Source: Pantoea alfalfae
GTDB taxonomy: Bacteria > Pseudomonadota > Gammaproteobacteria > Enterobacterales > Enterobacteriaceae
DNA length: 64,000 nucleotides
Direction of reading: 5' to 3'
Assembly: GCF_019880205.1 (NCBI RefSeq)
Contig: NZ_CP082293.1
Span: 62,001-126,000 of the forward strand
Under the pieces are notes generated by a model. It did not search any database. It was not told the DNA's origin and saw nothing but the letters and a program-made list of their open reading frames with translations. Below, in pieces: positions 8,427 to 17,270 of the stretch (positions are counted from its first letter, which is position 1; the number at the start of each line of letters is the position of its first letter). The position numbers were made by a program, and so were the translations under genes.

Positions 8427-8621
8427 TTAATGCATCTTGCGGGTAAAAAAGCCAATCGCTTCCTGGCACAATGCTTTCAGTTTACTGTCACGCGTCTCTT
8501 CGCTCAGGCGAAACAGAGCGTCCGTAATGTCGTGAAAATGAACAGGCTCCCCCGCCTTGATCAAATCACTGACGACCGCGCCAACCAGCGCACGGATCTC
8601 TTTTTCATTATCGTACTTCAC
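8427..8621 (-). CDS. AriR/YmgB-family connector-like protein, GTG start
   Basis: 64-residue protein from GTG at 8621, which follows GGGAGG at an ideal distance; the longer open frame upstream looks non-genuine. The core 'IRALVGAVVSDLIKAGEPVHFHDITDALFRLSEE....KLKALCQEAIGFF' fits the AriR/YmgB/YcgZ fold. This is a fifth family member, separated from the other four by the peroxidase operon and transcribed in the opposite direction. Confidence 0.7.
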   Translation of the reverse strand: MKYDNEKEIRALVGAVVSDLIKAGEPVHFHDITDALFRLSEETRDSKLKALCQEAIGFFTRKMH

Positions 8622-8721
8622 ACGACCTCCCGATGGTGTATGCATATACAGTCTAACATTATCGGGTGTCAAAAAACAAAAAAGCCATCTTAACGGAAAT
8701 ATAAGCGAAGCGGCAAACCGG

Positions 8722-9021
8722 TTATAAATCATCCAGCTTAAGACTTGCTCTGGAATTATCTAAGCCAGCACTATGCCCTTGCCAGTAAATAGTCAAAAGA
8801 GTGTCATCACTGCCTGGATCTGACTTTACCAATACCGGAAGTGGGGCGATTAAATATGTCGTTTGAGCGTAACGCTGAGTTTCAGGTTTATACAAACTGT
8901 TATTCCTGTCCCCGATGCCGCATTTTCTCTCTGCCGACCAGTCATACTTTGAAGAACGTGTTTCAGTTGAACCCCAGTTGTTAGCCGGTATTATGATAAA
9001 ACTCTGGTTATCCTCTGCTGT
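8722..9021 (-). pseudogene. C-terminal remnant of an unrecognised gene
   Basis: About 98 residues that look like real protein (hydrophobic strand FIIIPANNWG, then a Tyr/Asn/Ser-rich segment, ending ASLKLDDL, stop at 8722). The open frame continues upstream only as the antisense of the LacI-type gene, so the genuine part ends about where that gene begins (9034). I do not recognise the family. It reads as the 3' end of a gene cut by a deletion or insertion next to the regulator. Confidence 0.4.
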
Positions 9022-9033
9022 CGTGAGTCCTGC

Positions 9034-10050
9034 ATGGCTAAATACACCCTCAAACAAATCGCTGTCCAGTCGGGGCTTAGCCTTGCCACCATTGATCGTG
9101 CCCTGCATCAGCGTGGCAACGTTCATGCGCGCACTCAGCATCGGATTCAGCAGGCGATAGCGGACCTGGAACTGATGCAAAAAGCCGGCCTCGCCAAAGG
9201 CAGAACGATCTACTTCGACGTCATCATGCATACCCCTGACCGCTTTCAGCCACTGATTCGTGAGGCGCTCAGCAGTCAAATCGCCAGCTTTGCTGCTTTC
9301 AGACTTCAGCTGCGTTTCCACTTTGGCGCGAATCTCACAGCAGAAGCCATTAACGCGCTGCTGAACAAAAAGGCGCTTCACAGTCACGGTGTCATTCTGA
9401 AAGCGGCCTGCTCCGATGAGCTGAATCCCACTATTGAATCGCTGCTGAAACATCGCGTTCCGGTGGTCACCATGATGAGCGATTTACCCGACAGCGCGCG
9501 CCTGCGCTATATCGGCATGGATAACTTTGATGCCGGTAAGTTGGCGGCTTTTCTGATGTCAAAATGGCTGCGAGTCAGCCGTTCACATATTGTGGCGATG
9601 ACAGGCAGTCGCGATTTCATGGGTGAACAGGAGAGAATCCAGGGTTTTCAGCGTGCGATGCAGCAGTTTGCGCCTCAGCATCAGGTTAGCGTGGTGGCAG
9701 GAGGGTATGGCATCGATGCACGGATGCATCAGTCGATGACGCAATTCTTGCAGAGCCATCCGGACACGGATGCGGTCTATACGGTCGGAGGCGGCAATCC
9801 CGGCATCCTGCGTGCGTTTGCCGAACAAAAGCGGCATGTGAACGCCTGTATCGGTCACGATCTCGATCAGGAGAATTGTGCCCTGCTGCAGGCCGGTAAA
9901 ATAGATGCGCTGATTGAGCACAATTTACAGCTCGACGCATTGCACGCCTTCAGAACGTTGCTGGAGTTCCACGGTTTCCTGCCCGCGTCTGAACCGCCCG
10001 TGCCCTACTCTAAAATCAATATCATCACCCGATACAACATGACAGCCTGA
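9034..10050 (+). CDS. LacI-family transcriptional regulator
   Basis: 338 residues. N-terminal LacI helix-turn-helix YTLKQIAVQSGLSLATIDRALHQRGNV (about residues 4-30), then a periplasmic-binding-protein-like sugar domain with GVILKAACSDELNP, RYIGMDNFDAGKLAAFLM and a DAVYTVGGGNPG region. It should bind a sugar or related effector. No sugar-catabolic operon lies beside it; the gene on its left is truncated, so its original target may have been lost. The start codon has only a modest ribosome site. Confidence 0.9.
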   Translation: MAKYTLKQIAVQSGLSLATIDRALHQRGNVHARTQHRIQQAIADLELMQKAGLAKGRTIYFDVIMHTPDRFQPLIREALSSQIASFAAFRLQLRFHFGANLTAEAINALLNKKALHSHGVILKAACSDELNPTIESLLKHRVPVVTMMSDLPDSARLRYIGMDNFDAGKLAAFLMSKWLRVSRSHIVAMTGSRDFMGEQERIQGFQRAMQQFAPQHQVSVVAGGYGIDARMHQSMTQFLQSHPDTDAVYTVGGGNPGILRAFAEQKRHVNACIGHDLDQENCALLQAGKIDALIEHNLQLDALHAFRTLLEFHGFLPASEPPVPYSKINIITRYNMTA

Positions 10051-10190
10051 AGCACTGACACGCCGTAACCCCGTATAACGTCAAGACGTGCATTGCAATT
10101 TCGGGCTCTCTGAATGGCTCACCGTTTGACTGGCTGGAGCCGGTCAGTGTCTGCAATTTTAGCGCTGCTTAACAGGCATTTCTGCTCTCT

Positions 10191-11075
10191 TCATAGCCTG
10201 ACATGATCAATCAATGCCCTGAGTTTAGGGGCCAGATTTTTACGGCTGGGAAAATAGAGATAGAACCCCGCAAAGGCAGGTAACCACCCATCGAGTATCG
10301 TCACCAGTTCACCGCATGCAATGTAAGGCTGAAAGGTCTCCTCCATGCCAAAGCTGATGCCGCCCCCGGCGCGGGCGGTGCGGATCATCACCCCCATATC
10401 ATTGGTTGTGAGCTGCGGATTGACGGCGACATCAAACTCCCGTCCCTGCTCAGCAAACTCCCAGCGATAAGGCGCCATGCCTGGTCCTTTACGCCAGCCG
10501 ATGCAGCGATGACTGACCAGTTCTTCGGGATGTTGCGGCGTGCCTGCACGCGCCAGATAAGAGGGTGACGCTACTGCTACCTGACGCTGCGCAGTGGAAA
10601 CCGGCACCGCAATCATATCCTGCGCGATCACTTCTCCCAGCCGCACGCCTGCATCATAGCCCTGCCTGACAATATCAAACTCGTCATCGGTCACGGTAAT
10701 ATCCAGCTCAATCTGCGGGTAAGCAGTAATAAAGCTCGCCAGCAGTTCGCCTCCCAGCATCCGTTCAGCAATTGAGGAGATCGCCAGCCGTAACTGGCCA
10801 CGTGGCTCAGCCGCCAGTTCGGCAATATCAGTGACGGCGCGGTTAAGCTGGTTAATCGCCGGAGCCACCTCCGCATAGAGCCGCTGTCCGGCTTCTGTTA
10901 GCTGAACTGAACGCGTGGTGCGCTGCATCAGCGTAATGTTGAGCCGGTTTTCCAGACGCCGCAGACTCTGGCTAATCGCCGGACGGGTCACGCCTAGCTG
11001 TTCCGCTGCCAGCCGGAAATTTCGGGTCTGTGCCACAATCACAAAAACTTCGAGGGCATTCTTGTCCGCATTCAT
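10191..11075 (-). CDS. LysR-family transcriptional regulator
   Basis: 294 residues. N-terminal winged helix: NALEVFVIVAQTRNFRLAAEQLGVTRPAISQSLRRLENRLNITLMQRTTRSVQLT (about residues 6-60), followed by the LysR substrate domain. It is divergent from the short-chain dehydrogenase at 11175 with a 99-bp shared promoter region, the standard arrangement for a LysR regulator and its target. It belongs to the subgroup related to the LysR at 45643. Confidence 0.92.
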   Translation of the reverse strand: MNADKNALEVFVIVAQTRNFRLAAEQLGVTRPAISQSLRRLENRLNITLMQRTTRSVQLTEAGQRLYAEVAPAINQLNRAVTDIAELAAEPRGQLRLAISSIAERMLGGELLASFITAYPQIELDITVTDDEFDIVRQGYDAGVRLGEVIAQDMIAVPVSTAQRQVAVASPSYLARAGTPQHPEELVSHRCIGWRKGPGMAPYRWEFAEQGREFDVAVNPQLTTNDMGVMIRTARAGGGISFGMEETFQPYIACGELVTILDGWLPAFAGFYLYFPSRKNLAPKLRALIDHVRL

Positions 11076-11174
11076 TGGTCAGATTTAGTTACCAGTCTGT
11101 AAAACGTTTGGTGGATTATCTTTATAATGCAGCCGCCGTATGATCGCCAGTGACAAGCTGACTGGAGAGACAAA

Positions 11175-11900
11175 ATGACGAAGAAAGTGATTTTAATTAC
11201 CGGTGCCTCAAGCGGCATCGGTGCAGGCATCGCGCGTGAACTGGCAAAAACCGATGCCATTTTGTTACTGGGCGCGCGGCGCGAAAGCCGTCTGGCCGCC
11301 CTGGCTGAGGAGCTGCGGTTTAGTGGTTCAGAGGTGGCGATCAAAGCGCTGGACGTTACGCGCCGCGAACAGGTGGCGCAGTTTGTGGCGTTTGCGCTGG
11401 AGAAGTGGGGACGGGTTGATGTGATGATCAATAATGCCGGTATTATGCCGCTATCACCGATGGCATCGCTCAGGGTCGAAGAGTGGGATCAGATGATCGA
11501 TGTAAACATCAAAGGGGTACTCTATGGCATCGCGGCGGTGCTGCCGACCATGCTGGGCCACCAGCGCGGACACATCATCAATATCGCATCAATTGGTGCG
11601 CTGGCCGTGTCACCTACTGCGGCAGTTTACTGTGCCACCAAGTTTGCGGTGCGGGCGATTTCTGACGGTTTACGGCAGGAGAATAGTCAGCTGCGGGTGA
11701 CCTGTGTCCATCCCGGTGTGGTCGAGAGCGAGCTGACCTCAACCATTACCGACCCGACAGCTGCCGAGGCGATGCAGCATTATCGCGCTATCGCGCTACA
11801 ACCGGATGCCATTGGCCGCGCCGTGCGCTATGCGATTGAGCAACCTGAAGAGGTGGATGTAAACGAGATTGTCGTGCGGCCAACCCGCACACAGCAGTAA
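11175..11900 (+). CDS. Short-chain dehydrogenase/reductase (SDR)
   Basis: 241 residues, classical SDR. Nucleotide-binding TGASSGIG (about residues 9-16), NNAG (about 87-90), catalytic Ser in NIASIG, and YCATK (Tyr/Lys) near residue 153. An NAD(P)-dependent oxidoreductase of unknown substrate. Transcribed divergently from LysR 10191. A strong GC-rich hairpin follows the gene. Confidence 0.92.
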   Translation: MTKKVILITGASSGIGAGIARELAKTDAILLLGARRESRLAALAEELRFSGSEVAIKALDVTRREQVAQFVAFALEKWGRVDVMINNAGIMPLSPMASLRVEEWDQMIDVNIKGVLYGIAAVLPTMLGHQRGHIINIASIGALAVSPTAAVYCATKFAVRAISDGLRQENSQLRVTCVHPGVVESELTSTITDPTAAEAMQHYRAIALQPDAIGRAVRYAIEQPEEVDVNEIVVRPTRTQQ

Positions 11901-11904
11901 ACAA

Positions 11905-11935
11905 CCGGCCCGCTGCGCGATGTGCAGCGGGCCGG
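11905..11935. terminator. GC-rich hairpin between convergent genes
   Basis: CCGGCCCGCTGC (11905-11916) pairs with GCAGCGGGCCGG (11924-11935), 7-nt loop. It lies between the convergent SDR and DUF1275 genes and may end both transcripts, although no T-tract follows on either side. Confidence 0.5.
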
Positions 11936-11939
11936 AATA

Positions 11940-12728
11940 TCAGTAAAGGCTTCTGCGGGTGCGCTGGACGGTGACGGCGATAGCCGTCAGTGCTACCAGC
12001 ATCAGAAACACGCCCAGTCCCACCATCGCGTTAAACCCATAGCTTTTAAACAGCAGCAATCCGGCAATACAGCCGCTAAGGAAGGAGAACACCGTCGTCA
12101 GATGGGTGTGAAGAACCTTCTGGAAGAAGCGACGGTCGTCGGTTTCCAGATGCACAGCATGAGACGTATGCGCAAAAATCCACGACCCCAGCGCTATGCC
12201 TGCATCGGTCAGCGTACCGGTAATGTGGGTCGATCTGACGCGGCCATTGGAGAGCTGTGTCGAGGTTGCATTATGCACTCCCATCAAAAAGCCCAGCATT
12301 ATCAGAACTTCCCCGTTAAAGCTTGGCCGGTAGAACATCAGCTCAAAGATCGACGCCGCCGTCAGCGCCGCACCTTCCGCCAGAATAATCAGACAGAAAA
12401 TGGTGCGTAACTTATGCCTGATCCCCACCACTACCGCCAGCCGGGCAACGGTACAGCCCAGTACAAAGGCAATAATCAGCGCCATCAAAAACAGCATAGT
12501 GTGAAGATCGCTGGTGGTGACTTCCTGAGATATCTGCGAAGTGTTACCGGTCATATGCGATGGGAAAAATCCAAACGCCCCCAGCGCCATGGCATTAAGG
12601 ATGCCGGCGGTGGTCGCCAGCACCAGCGCCAGCAGTCGGTCTTCAGTATGTGAACGAACTTTCTTCTTTTTTATCAGCACAGGCTTCCCCACATCAGGTG
12701 AATGCAAAACGTTCTTATAAGGCTTCAA
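11940..12728 (-). CDS. YoaK/DUF1275-family membrane protein
   Basis: 262 residues with about six membrane helices. Characteristic features of DUF1275 are the early GAFGFFPSHMTGNT motif (about residues 51-64), MGVHNATSTQLS and RSTHITGTLTDAG. The molecular role of this widespread family is not established. The N-terminal 30 residues are basic and cytoplasmic. Single gene, convergent to the SDR. Confidence 0.88.
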   Translation of the reverse strand: MKPYKNVLHSPDVGKPVLIKKKKVRSHTEDRLLALVLATTAGILNAMALGAFGFFPSHMTGNTSQISQEVTTSDLHTMLFLMALIIAFVLGCTVARLAVVVGIRHKLRTIFCLIILAEGAALTAASIFELMFYRPSFNGEVLIMLGFLMGVHNATSTQLSNGRVRSTHITGTLTDAGIALGSWIFAHTSHAVHLETDDRRFFQKVLHTHLTTVFSFLSGCIAGLLLFKSYGFNAMVGLGVFLMLVALTAIAVTVQRTRRSLY

Positions 12729-12891
12729 GCATACAACCTGATGGAAATAATTCCTGTCAGAACCAGATAACTCTGATGAAATAAGCCATTAATTTTGCTG
12801 ATTTTTATAAAGCAGATTCAGTTTACTTTTAAAAGTGTCAACGGCGCGATGATCCACCAGCGGGCAAGCCTTGCAAAAGCGGATTGCTAAT

Positions 12892-13221
12892 TCAGTCGAC
12901 GATAAAGAGTTGCGCACCTGTCGTTGTAAAAGAACGATGCGGTTCAGCCTCATCCGCGACCTGATAGCTGACGCCCGGAGTCAGCACGAAACGGCGGCCA
13001 TCAGCCAGTTCAGTATGCAACTCACCCGCCATGCAGAGCAGAATATGACCTTTGGTGCACCAGTGGTCGGCGACATAACCTGGCGAGTAGTCGACCATGC
13101 GAACCCGGATGTCGTTAAATTTCATGGTTCGCCACGTCGCCTGTCCCTGTTCGCCGGGATGAATTGTCTCTTCCACCTGATCCCACTGCGTCAGGCCAAA
13201 CGGCAGATTGTCTATTTTCAT
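12892..13221 (-). CDS. DHCW-motif cupin-fold protein
   Basis: 109-residue single-domain cupin. It contains YVADHWCTKGHILLCMAGELHTEL with the DHWC/DHCW-type motif, then VSYQVADEAEPHRS with a second-motif histidine. Probably binds a metal; reaction unknown. It lies 25 bp downstream of the Asp/Glu racemase gene on the same strand and is likely cotranscribed. Confidence 0.85.
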   Translation of the reverse strand: MKIDNLPFGLTQWDQVEETIHPGEQGQATWRTMKFNDIRVRMVDYSPGYVADHWCTKGHILLCMAGELHTELADGRRFVLTPGVSYQVADEAEPHRSFTTTGAQLFIVD

Positions 13222-13246
13222 GCGATTCCCCTATTGAGGATAAGCG

Positions 13247-13939
13247 TTAAGTCAGAGCCTGGATAACGGCCTCTTCCGCGTGGATTAGGGTGGTATCAAA
13301 CAGCGGCACGCTGGCATCGGTGGCATCAACCAGCAGAGTAATTTCAGTGCAGCCCAGAATAATGGCCTCAGCCCCCTGCGCCACCAGTGACTGCATAATC
13401 TCCCTGTAGCGACGACGCGACGAGGGAATGATTTCGCCCAGGCACAGCTCATGGTAGATCACCTTATGCACAAACAGACGATCCGCTTCATTGGGCGTCA
13501 TCACCTCAAGACCGAACTGCTGTTGAAGACGCCCGCGATAAAAATCCTGCTCCATAGTGAAGCGCGTCGCCAGTAATCCGACCTTACGTATACCGGCCTG
13601 CTGAATGCGACGTCCGGTGGCATCGGCAATATGCAGCAGCGGTATATCTGTTGCGGCACTGATTTGCGCCGCCACTTTATGCATGGTGTTGGTACAGAGC
13701 ACGATGAACTGCGCACCAGCGCGTTCCAGATTACGAGCCGCTTCAGCCAGAATCTCGCCCGCCTGCTGCCATTCGCCCGCAGTCTGAAGTTGCTCTATGC
13801 GCTGAAAGTCGACGCTCCAGAGCACCAGCTCCGCTGAGTGCAGGCCACCCAATTGCTGTTTAACCTGCTGATTGAGAATGCGGTAATAGAGCGCGGTAGA
13901 CTCCCACGACATGCCGCCTAACAGACCAATCACTTTCAC
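13247..13939 (-). CDS. Aspartate/glutamate racemase family protein
   Basis: 230 residues from GTG at 13939, preferred because GGAG lies 6 nt upstream and the family starts MKxIGLLGGMSWEST. PLP-independent racemase fold with the two catalytic cysteines in VLCTNTMHK (about residue 83) and ILGCTEI (about residue 190). It would interconvert acidic amino acid enantiomers or a related compound. Upstream of the cupin gene and downstream of the CynX-like transporter, all on the minus strand, possibly one operon. Confidence 0.9.
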   Translation of the reverse strand: MKVIGLLGGMSWESTALYYRILNQQVKQQLGGLHSAELVLWSVDFQRIEQLQTAGEWQQAGEILAEAARNLERAGAQFIVLCTNTMHKVAAQISAATDIPLLHIADATGRRIQQAGIRKVGLLATRFTMEQDFYRGRLQQQFGLEVMTPNEADRLFVHKVIYHELCLGEIIPSSRRRYREIMQSLVAQGAEAIILGCTEITLLVDATDASVPLFDTTLIHAEEAVIQALT

Positions 13940-14006
13940 AATGCACTCCGGGTTCAGGGATTTTATTCCAGCATGCCAGATCGCCATTGATCGGCAACGG
14001 CTTTAT

Positions 14007-15167
14007 TCAGGCTGCGCGGTTCTGCGGTCTGAAGCGCCAGGCAATCACCATCAGTACCACCACGCCAGCGCTCATGATCAGCCAGGCCTGAGTCATTGAC
14101 GTTCCGCTATCACGCACCCAGCCTGCCAGCAGCGGCATCAGAGCCGCAATCAGGTATCCGCCACCCTGTACACGTGACAGCAGAATGCCCGCTTCTCTGG
14201 CACTGCGTGCATGATCCAGCGTAACGATCAGCGACAGCGGAAAGAGCGCACCGATGCCCGTACCCAGTAACAGTGAAGAGAGTATCGGCATCGTACCCGG
14301 GTAAAAGACCAGACTCAGCAGCCCCAGCAACAACAGGCCCAGCACGCCGAGCAGCAGCGGACGGCGATCGGGAAAGCGATGTAACATCGCCGAGATGATG
14401 AATCCTGCCACCACTTCGGTTAACGTCAGGGCCGCGAGCAGATAGCCACTGTGGCGAGCACTCCAGCCCAGTTGAATATAGAATGGCGGCAGCCAGGCCA
14501 GCACTAACGTATAAGCACCCGTGCCAATGCCGAAAAAGAGCATCAGCAACAGGGTAAGCCGCACGGACATCGTCGCTGCATCAGAGGCCACGCTCACCTG
14601 CGGCGATCGCCTGACTAAAGTCAGCCAGATCAGCAGTGTTGCCAGCGTTAATCCGCCGGAAAGGGCCAGCGCGGGTTGCAGGCCCAGCCATGAAAACAGC
14701 GGGTCAGCAACGGCTGCAGTCAGTGCCGCGCCCGCCATAATGCCCGTGCTGAACAGCGCCATCAGCGTCGCCGCTGCTTCAGCAAAGCGTTGCCGGATAA
14801 GAGCGGGCATCAGCGCCTGTATCACGCCAATGCCTGCGCCCCCCGCCAGCGCGGTGAGCAGCAGTTGAGAGGGAGTAAGCGTAACGCCGCGCCACAGGCA
14901 AGCGACAGTCAGACAGAGCAAACCGGCGGCGATTCCCCTTACCGGCCCGATGCGGGCAATCAGCCACGGGACAGAGAGTGCGGCCAGACCCATCATCGCC
15001 ACCGGCAACGTGGTCAGCAGACTGAACGTCGTCGCCGACAGCCCGGCCTGCAGTTGCAACACCGGGAACAGCGGGCCGATAATCGCCAGCATTGGGCGCA
15101 GGTTCAGCCCGATAAGAAAAGCGATCACGGCAAACAGAATGGGGAACAACACCTTATTTTTCATCAT
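14007..15167 (-). CDS. CynX/NimT-family MFS transporter
   Basis: 386 residues from ATG 15167, after an AAGGCG ribosome site; a longer reading starting at 15215 would run into the operator. Twelve hydrophobic segments, starting FAVIAFLIGLNLRPMLAIIGPLFP, which is typical for the cyanate/nitroimidazole transporter CynX/NimT family. Substrate unknown. Divergent from the marR gene at 15302; a 24-bp perfect palindrome lies in between. Confidence 0.88.
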   Translation of the reverse strand: MMKNKVLFPILFAVIAFLIGLNLRPMLAIIGPLFPVLQLQAGLSATTFSLLTTLPVAMMGLAALSVPWLIARIGPVRGIAAGLLCLTVACLWRGVTLTPSQLLLTALAGGAGIGVIQALMPALIRQRFAEAAATLMALFSTGIMAGAALTAAVADPLFSWLGLQPALALSGGLTLATLLIWLTLVRRSPQVSVASDAATMSVRLTLLLMLFFGIGTGAYTLVLAWLPPFYIQLGWSARHSGYLLAALTLTEVVAGFIISAMLHRFPDRRPLLLGVLGLLLLGLLSLVFYPGTMPILSSLLLGTGIGALFPLSLIVTLDHARSAREAGILLSRVQGGGYLIAALMPLLAGWVRDSGTSMTQAWLIMSAGVVVLMVIAWRFRPQNRAA

Positions 15168-15213
15168 TGACGCCTTAACAGAGGATTGACGACGACAGCA
15201 ACGGGCTGTCATC

Positions 15214-15237
15214 ATTTATCTTAACGTTAAGATAAAT
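15214..15237. promoter_or_regulatory. 24-bp perfect palindrome, probable MarR operator
   Basis: Positions 15214-15225 (ATTTATCTTAAC) and 15226-15237 (GTTAAGATAAAT) are exact reverse complements. The site lies between the divergent CynX-like transporter and marR genes. Size and symmetry fit the MarR family, so it is probably the operator for both genes. Confidence 0.75.
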
Positions 15238-15301
15238 TCCCCCTGGTGTTAAGAGGCTGCGCACAACCCGACAAAATAACCACAGTATTTAAAGGTGATT
15301 T

Positions 15302-15805
15302 ATGCATGACCATATTGATTTCGTTGTCAGCCAGTGGGACGACGCGATGCCCGACCTGGATACCGCTTCCATGCGTATTTTCGGCAGAGTGCTGCGGCTG
15401 ATGAAACATCTGGCTAAAGCGCGCAGTGAGGCACTGGCGCCGTTTGGTTTTCAGGAGGGGGAATTTGATGTGCTGGCGACACTGCGACGGGCGGGATCCC
15501 CTTATCGGCTGTCACCCACGCAGCTCTACCAGTCACTGCTGGTGACCTCCGGCGCAATGACAAATCGCCTGAACCGGCTGGAGCAGCAGCACCTGATTGA
15601 ACGTGTTGCTGCGCCAGAGGATAAGCGCAGCATGCTGGTCGGGCTGACACCACACGGGCAGCAACAGATTGAGCAGGCACTTCGTGCACATACCGCAATT
15701 CAGGAGGCGGTGCTGGCACCGCTGGCCGCATCAGAGCGCGCCGAACTGGAGGGGTTGCTGAAAACGCTGCTGCTTGCCTTTCCCGGCGAAGCGACAGCCG
15801 AATAA
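15302..15805 (+). CDS. MarR-family transcriptional regulator
   Basis: 167 residues. Winged-helix MarR domain: FDVLATLRRAGSPYRLSPTQLYQSLLVTSGAMTNRLNRLEQQHLIERVAAPEDKRSMLVGLT (about residues 53-115) with the wing DKRS. The ATG at 15302 is followed by family-like length. It likely represses itself and the divergent CynX-like transporter through the palindrome at 15214-15237. Confidence 0.92.
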   Translation: MHDHIDFVVSQWDDAMPDLDTASMRIFGRVLRLMKHLAKARSEALAPFGFQEGEFDVLATLRRAGSPYRLSPTQLYQSLLVTSGAMTNRLNRLEQQHLIERVAAPEDKRSMLVGLTPHGQQQIEQALRAHTAIQEAVLAPLAASERAELEGLLKTLLLAFPGEATAE

Positions 15806-15813
15806 AAACGCCG

Positions 15814-16416
15814 TCAGCGCTGCAGTTCCGCCACCGTCATGGTGAAGATAACGGGCTGGTCATCGGCACTGGCATAGGCATGGGGCATATCGGTACGGGC
15901 CACCGCCGCACAGCCCTGCTGAACCATCAGCGTCTGCTCACCCACGGTTAGAGCCAGCATGCCCTGCTCGACGTGCAGCAATTCCAGCGTGCCCGACGAG
16001 TGCCCGGTGGAACTGAACACCTCGTCTGCAAACATCTGCCAGCGCCATAGCTCGATCATATCCGGCCCACGGGTGCCGGCCAGCAGCTGCGCACTCCCGC
16101 CCTGCTCACCGTGCCACAGCACGGGCATTTCGCTGTTTTCAATCAGCCAGACGTCAGGTGCATGCGAGATACTAACGATATCCGCTACCGAGACGCCCAG
16201 TGCGGCAGCCACTTTACACAGAATGGCGATGCTGGGATTGGCGGCACCCTTTTCGATCTCCACCAGCATCCCTTTACTGACGCCTGCCCGGCGGGATAAC
16301 TCATCCAGCGAGAGTTTCTGGCTTTTGCGCCAGCTTTTTATGCGGTCTGAAACAGCCTGATTGACAGTGGCGACATCAGCTCCGGCATCGGTCGTTATAT
16401 TGACTTTTTTGGTCAT
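15814..16416 (-). CDS. XRE-family regulator with C-terminal cupin
   Basis: 200 residues. Helix-turn-helix KLSLDELSRRAGVSKGMLVEIEKGAANPSIAILCKVAAALGVSVADIV (about residues 35-82), then a cupin-2 sensor domain (HVEQGMLALTVGEQ.. MPHAYAS). Divergent from the B3/B4-domain gene at 16460, separated by 43 bp, so it almost certainly regulates it. Convergent with the marR gene. Confidence 0.92.
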   Translation of the reverse strand: MTKKVNITTDAGADVATVNQAVSDRIKSWRKSQKLSLDELSRRAGVSKGMLVEIEKGAANPSIAILCKVAAALGVSVADIVSISHAPDVWLIENSEMPVLWHGEQGGSAQLLAGTRGPDMIELWRWQMFADEVFSSTGHSSGTLELLHVEQGMLALTVGEQTLMVQQGCAAVARTDMPHAYASADDQPVIFTMTVAELQR

Positions 16417-16459
16417 CGGTCATTACTATGAAATAAATTAGTCACTGAGAGAGTATTCA

Positions 16460-17155
16460 ATGTTATCTGTTCATCCGTCAATCGATCCGGCTATTTTCAC
16501 ACTCGCTCCTGGCTTTCGTGCCATGAGCATTGCGGTGGAAGCCACACCGATTACCCGACCAGAAGTTGCCAGCGAAGCACTGAGGAGCGCATGCCAGCAG
16601 GTATTAAATGATGATGCGCCGTGGGCAGACGCACATCTCGCCGCCTGGGCTGAGGTGTTTAAAGCCTTTGGTGCCAAAGCGAAACGTACGCCCTGTTCGG
16701 CTGAAGCATTGCGTAAGCGCGTGCTGCGGGATGGCACACTGCCCGCTATCGATCCGGTTGTCGATCTCTATAACGCCATCAGCATTCGTTATGCGCTGCC
16801 GGTCGGGGGTGAAAATATCGCGGCCTATGCTGGCAAACCACGTCTGGTGATTGCTGACGGCAGTGAACGTTTCGATACCGTTAAAGAGGGCGAAGTCGTT
16901 TATGAGTTACCGGAACCAGGCGAAGTAATCTGGCGCGACGATCAGGGCGTAACCTGTCGCCGCTGGAACTGGCGTCAGGGCGTGCGCACCCGACTGGATG
17001 CCAGCGCGCAGCAGATGTGGTTCATTCTGGAAAGTCTGCACGCTATGCCGCTTTCCGCGCTGCAACAGGCCAGCGACGATCTGGTTTCGGGATTACAGCA
17101 GATGATGCCGGGTGCGCAAATCAGTACGACGCTGATTGAAGTGCCAGCAAACTGA
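16460..17155 (+). CDS. B3/B4 tRNA-binding-domain protein
   Basis: 231 residues. This is the free-standing B3/B4 domain found in phenylalanyl-tRNA synthetase beta chains, with PAIDPVVDLYNAISIRYALPVGGENIAAYAG at the core (about residues 95-125). Stand-alone forms may edit mischarged tRNA or act on amino acids, which is not settled. Paired divergently with an XRE-cupin regulator, a common enterobacterial arrangement. Confidence 0.88.
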   Translation: MLSVHPSIDPAIFTLAPGFRAMSIAVEATPITRPEVASEALRSACQQVLNDDAPWADAHLAAWAEVFKAFGAKAKRTPCSAEALRKRVLRDGTLPAIDPVVDLYNAISIRYALPVGGENIAAYAGKPRLVIADGSERFDTVKEGEVVYELPEPGEVIWRDDQGVTCRRWNWRQGVRTRLDASAQQMWFILESLHAMPLSALQQASDDLVSGLQQMMPGAQISTTLIEVPAN

Positions 17156-17270
17156 ACATTGCCTCAACAGGGGATGAACAAGGTTAACGGTGAGCAGAAA
17201 TTGTGGCAGGATACGCGCCCTGCGTCTGGCCATACCCGGCTGACTTAACGGCACTCAACCGGTGACTAAA

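Noticed and set aside
8298-8693. 131-codon plus-strand frame
   Set aside because: Antisense to the GTG-start connector gene (8427-8621), which has better start and family evidence.
4777-8715. Shared 15-mer ATAAGCGAAGCGGCA at 4777 and 8701 near connector genes
   Set aside because: Opposite orientation relative to the genes, and one such match is expected by chance in a window of this size.
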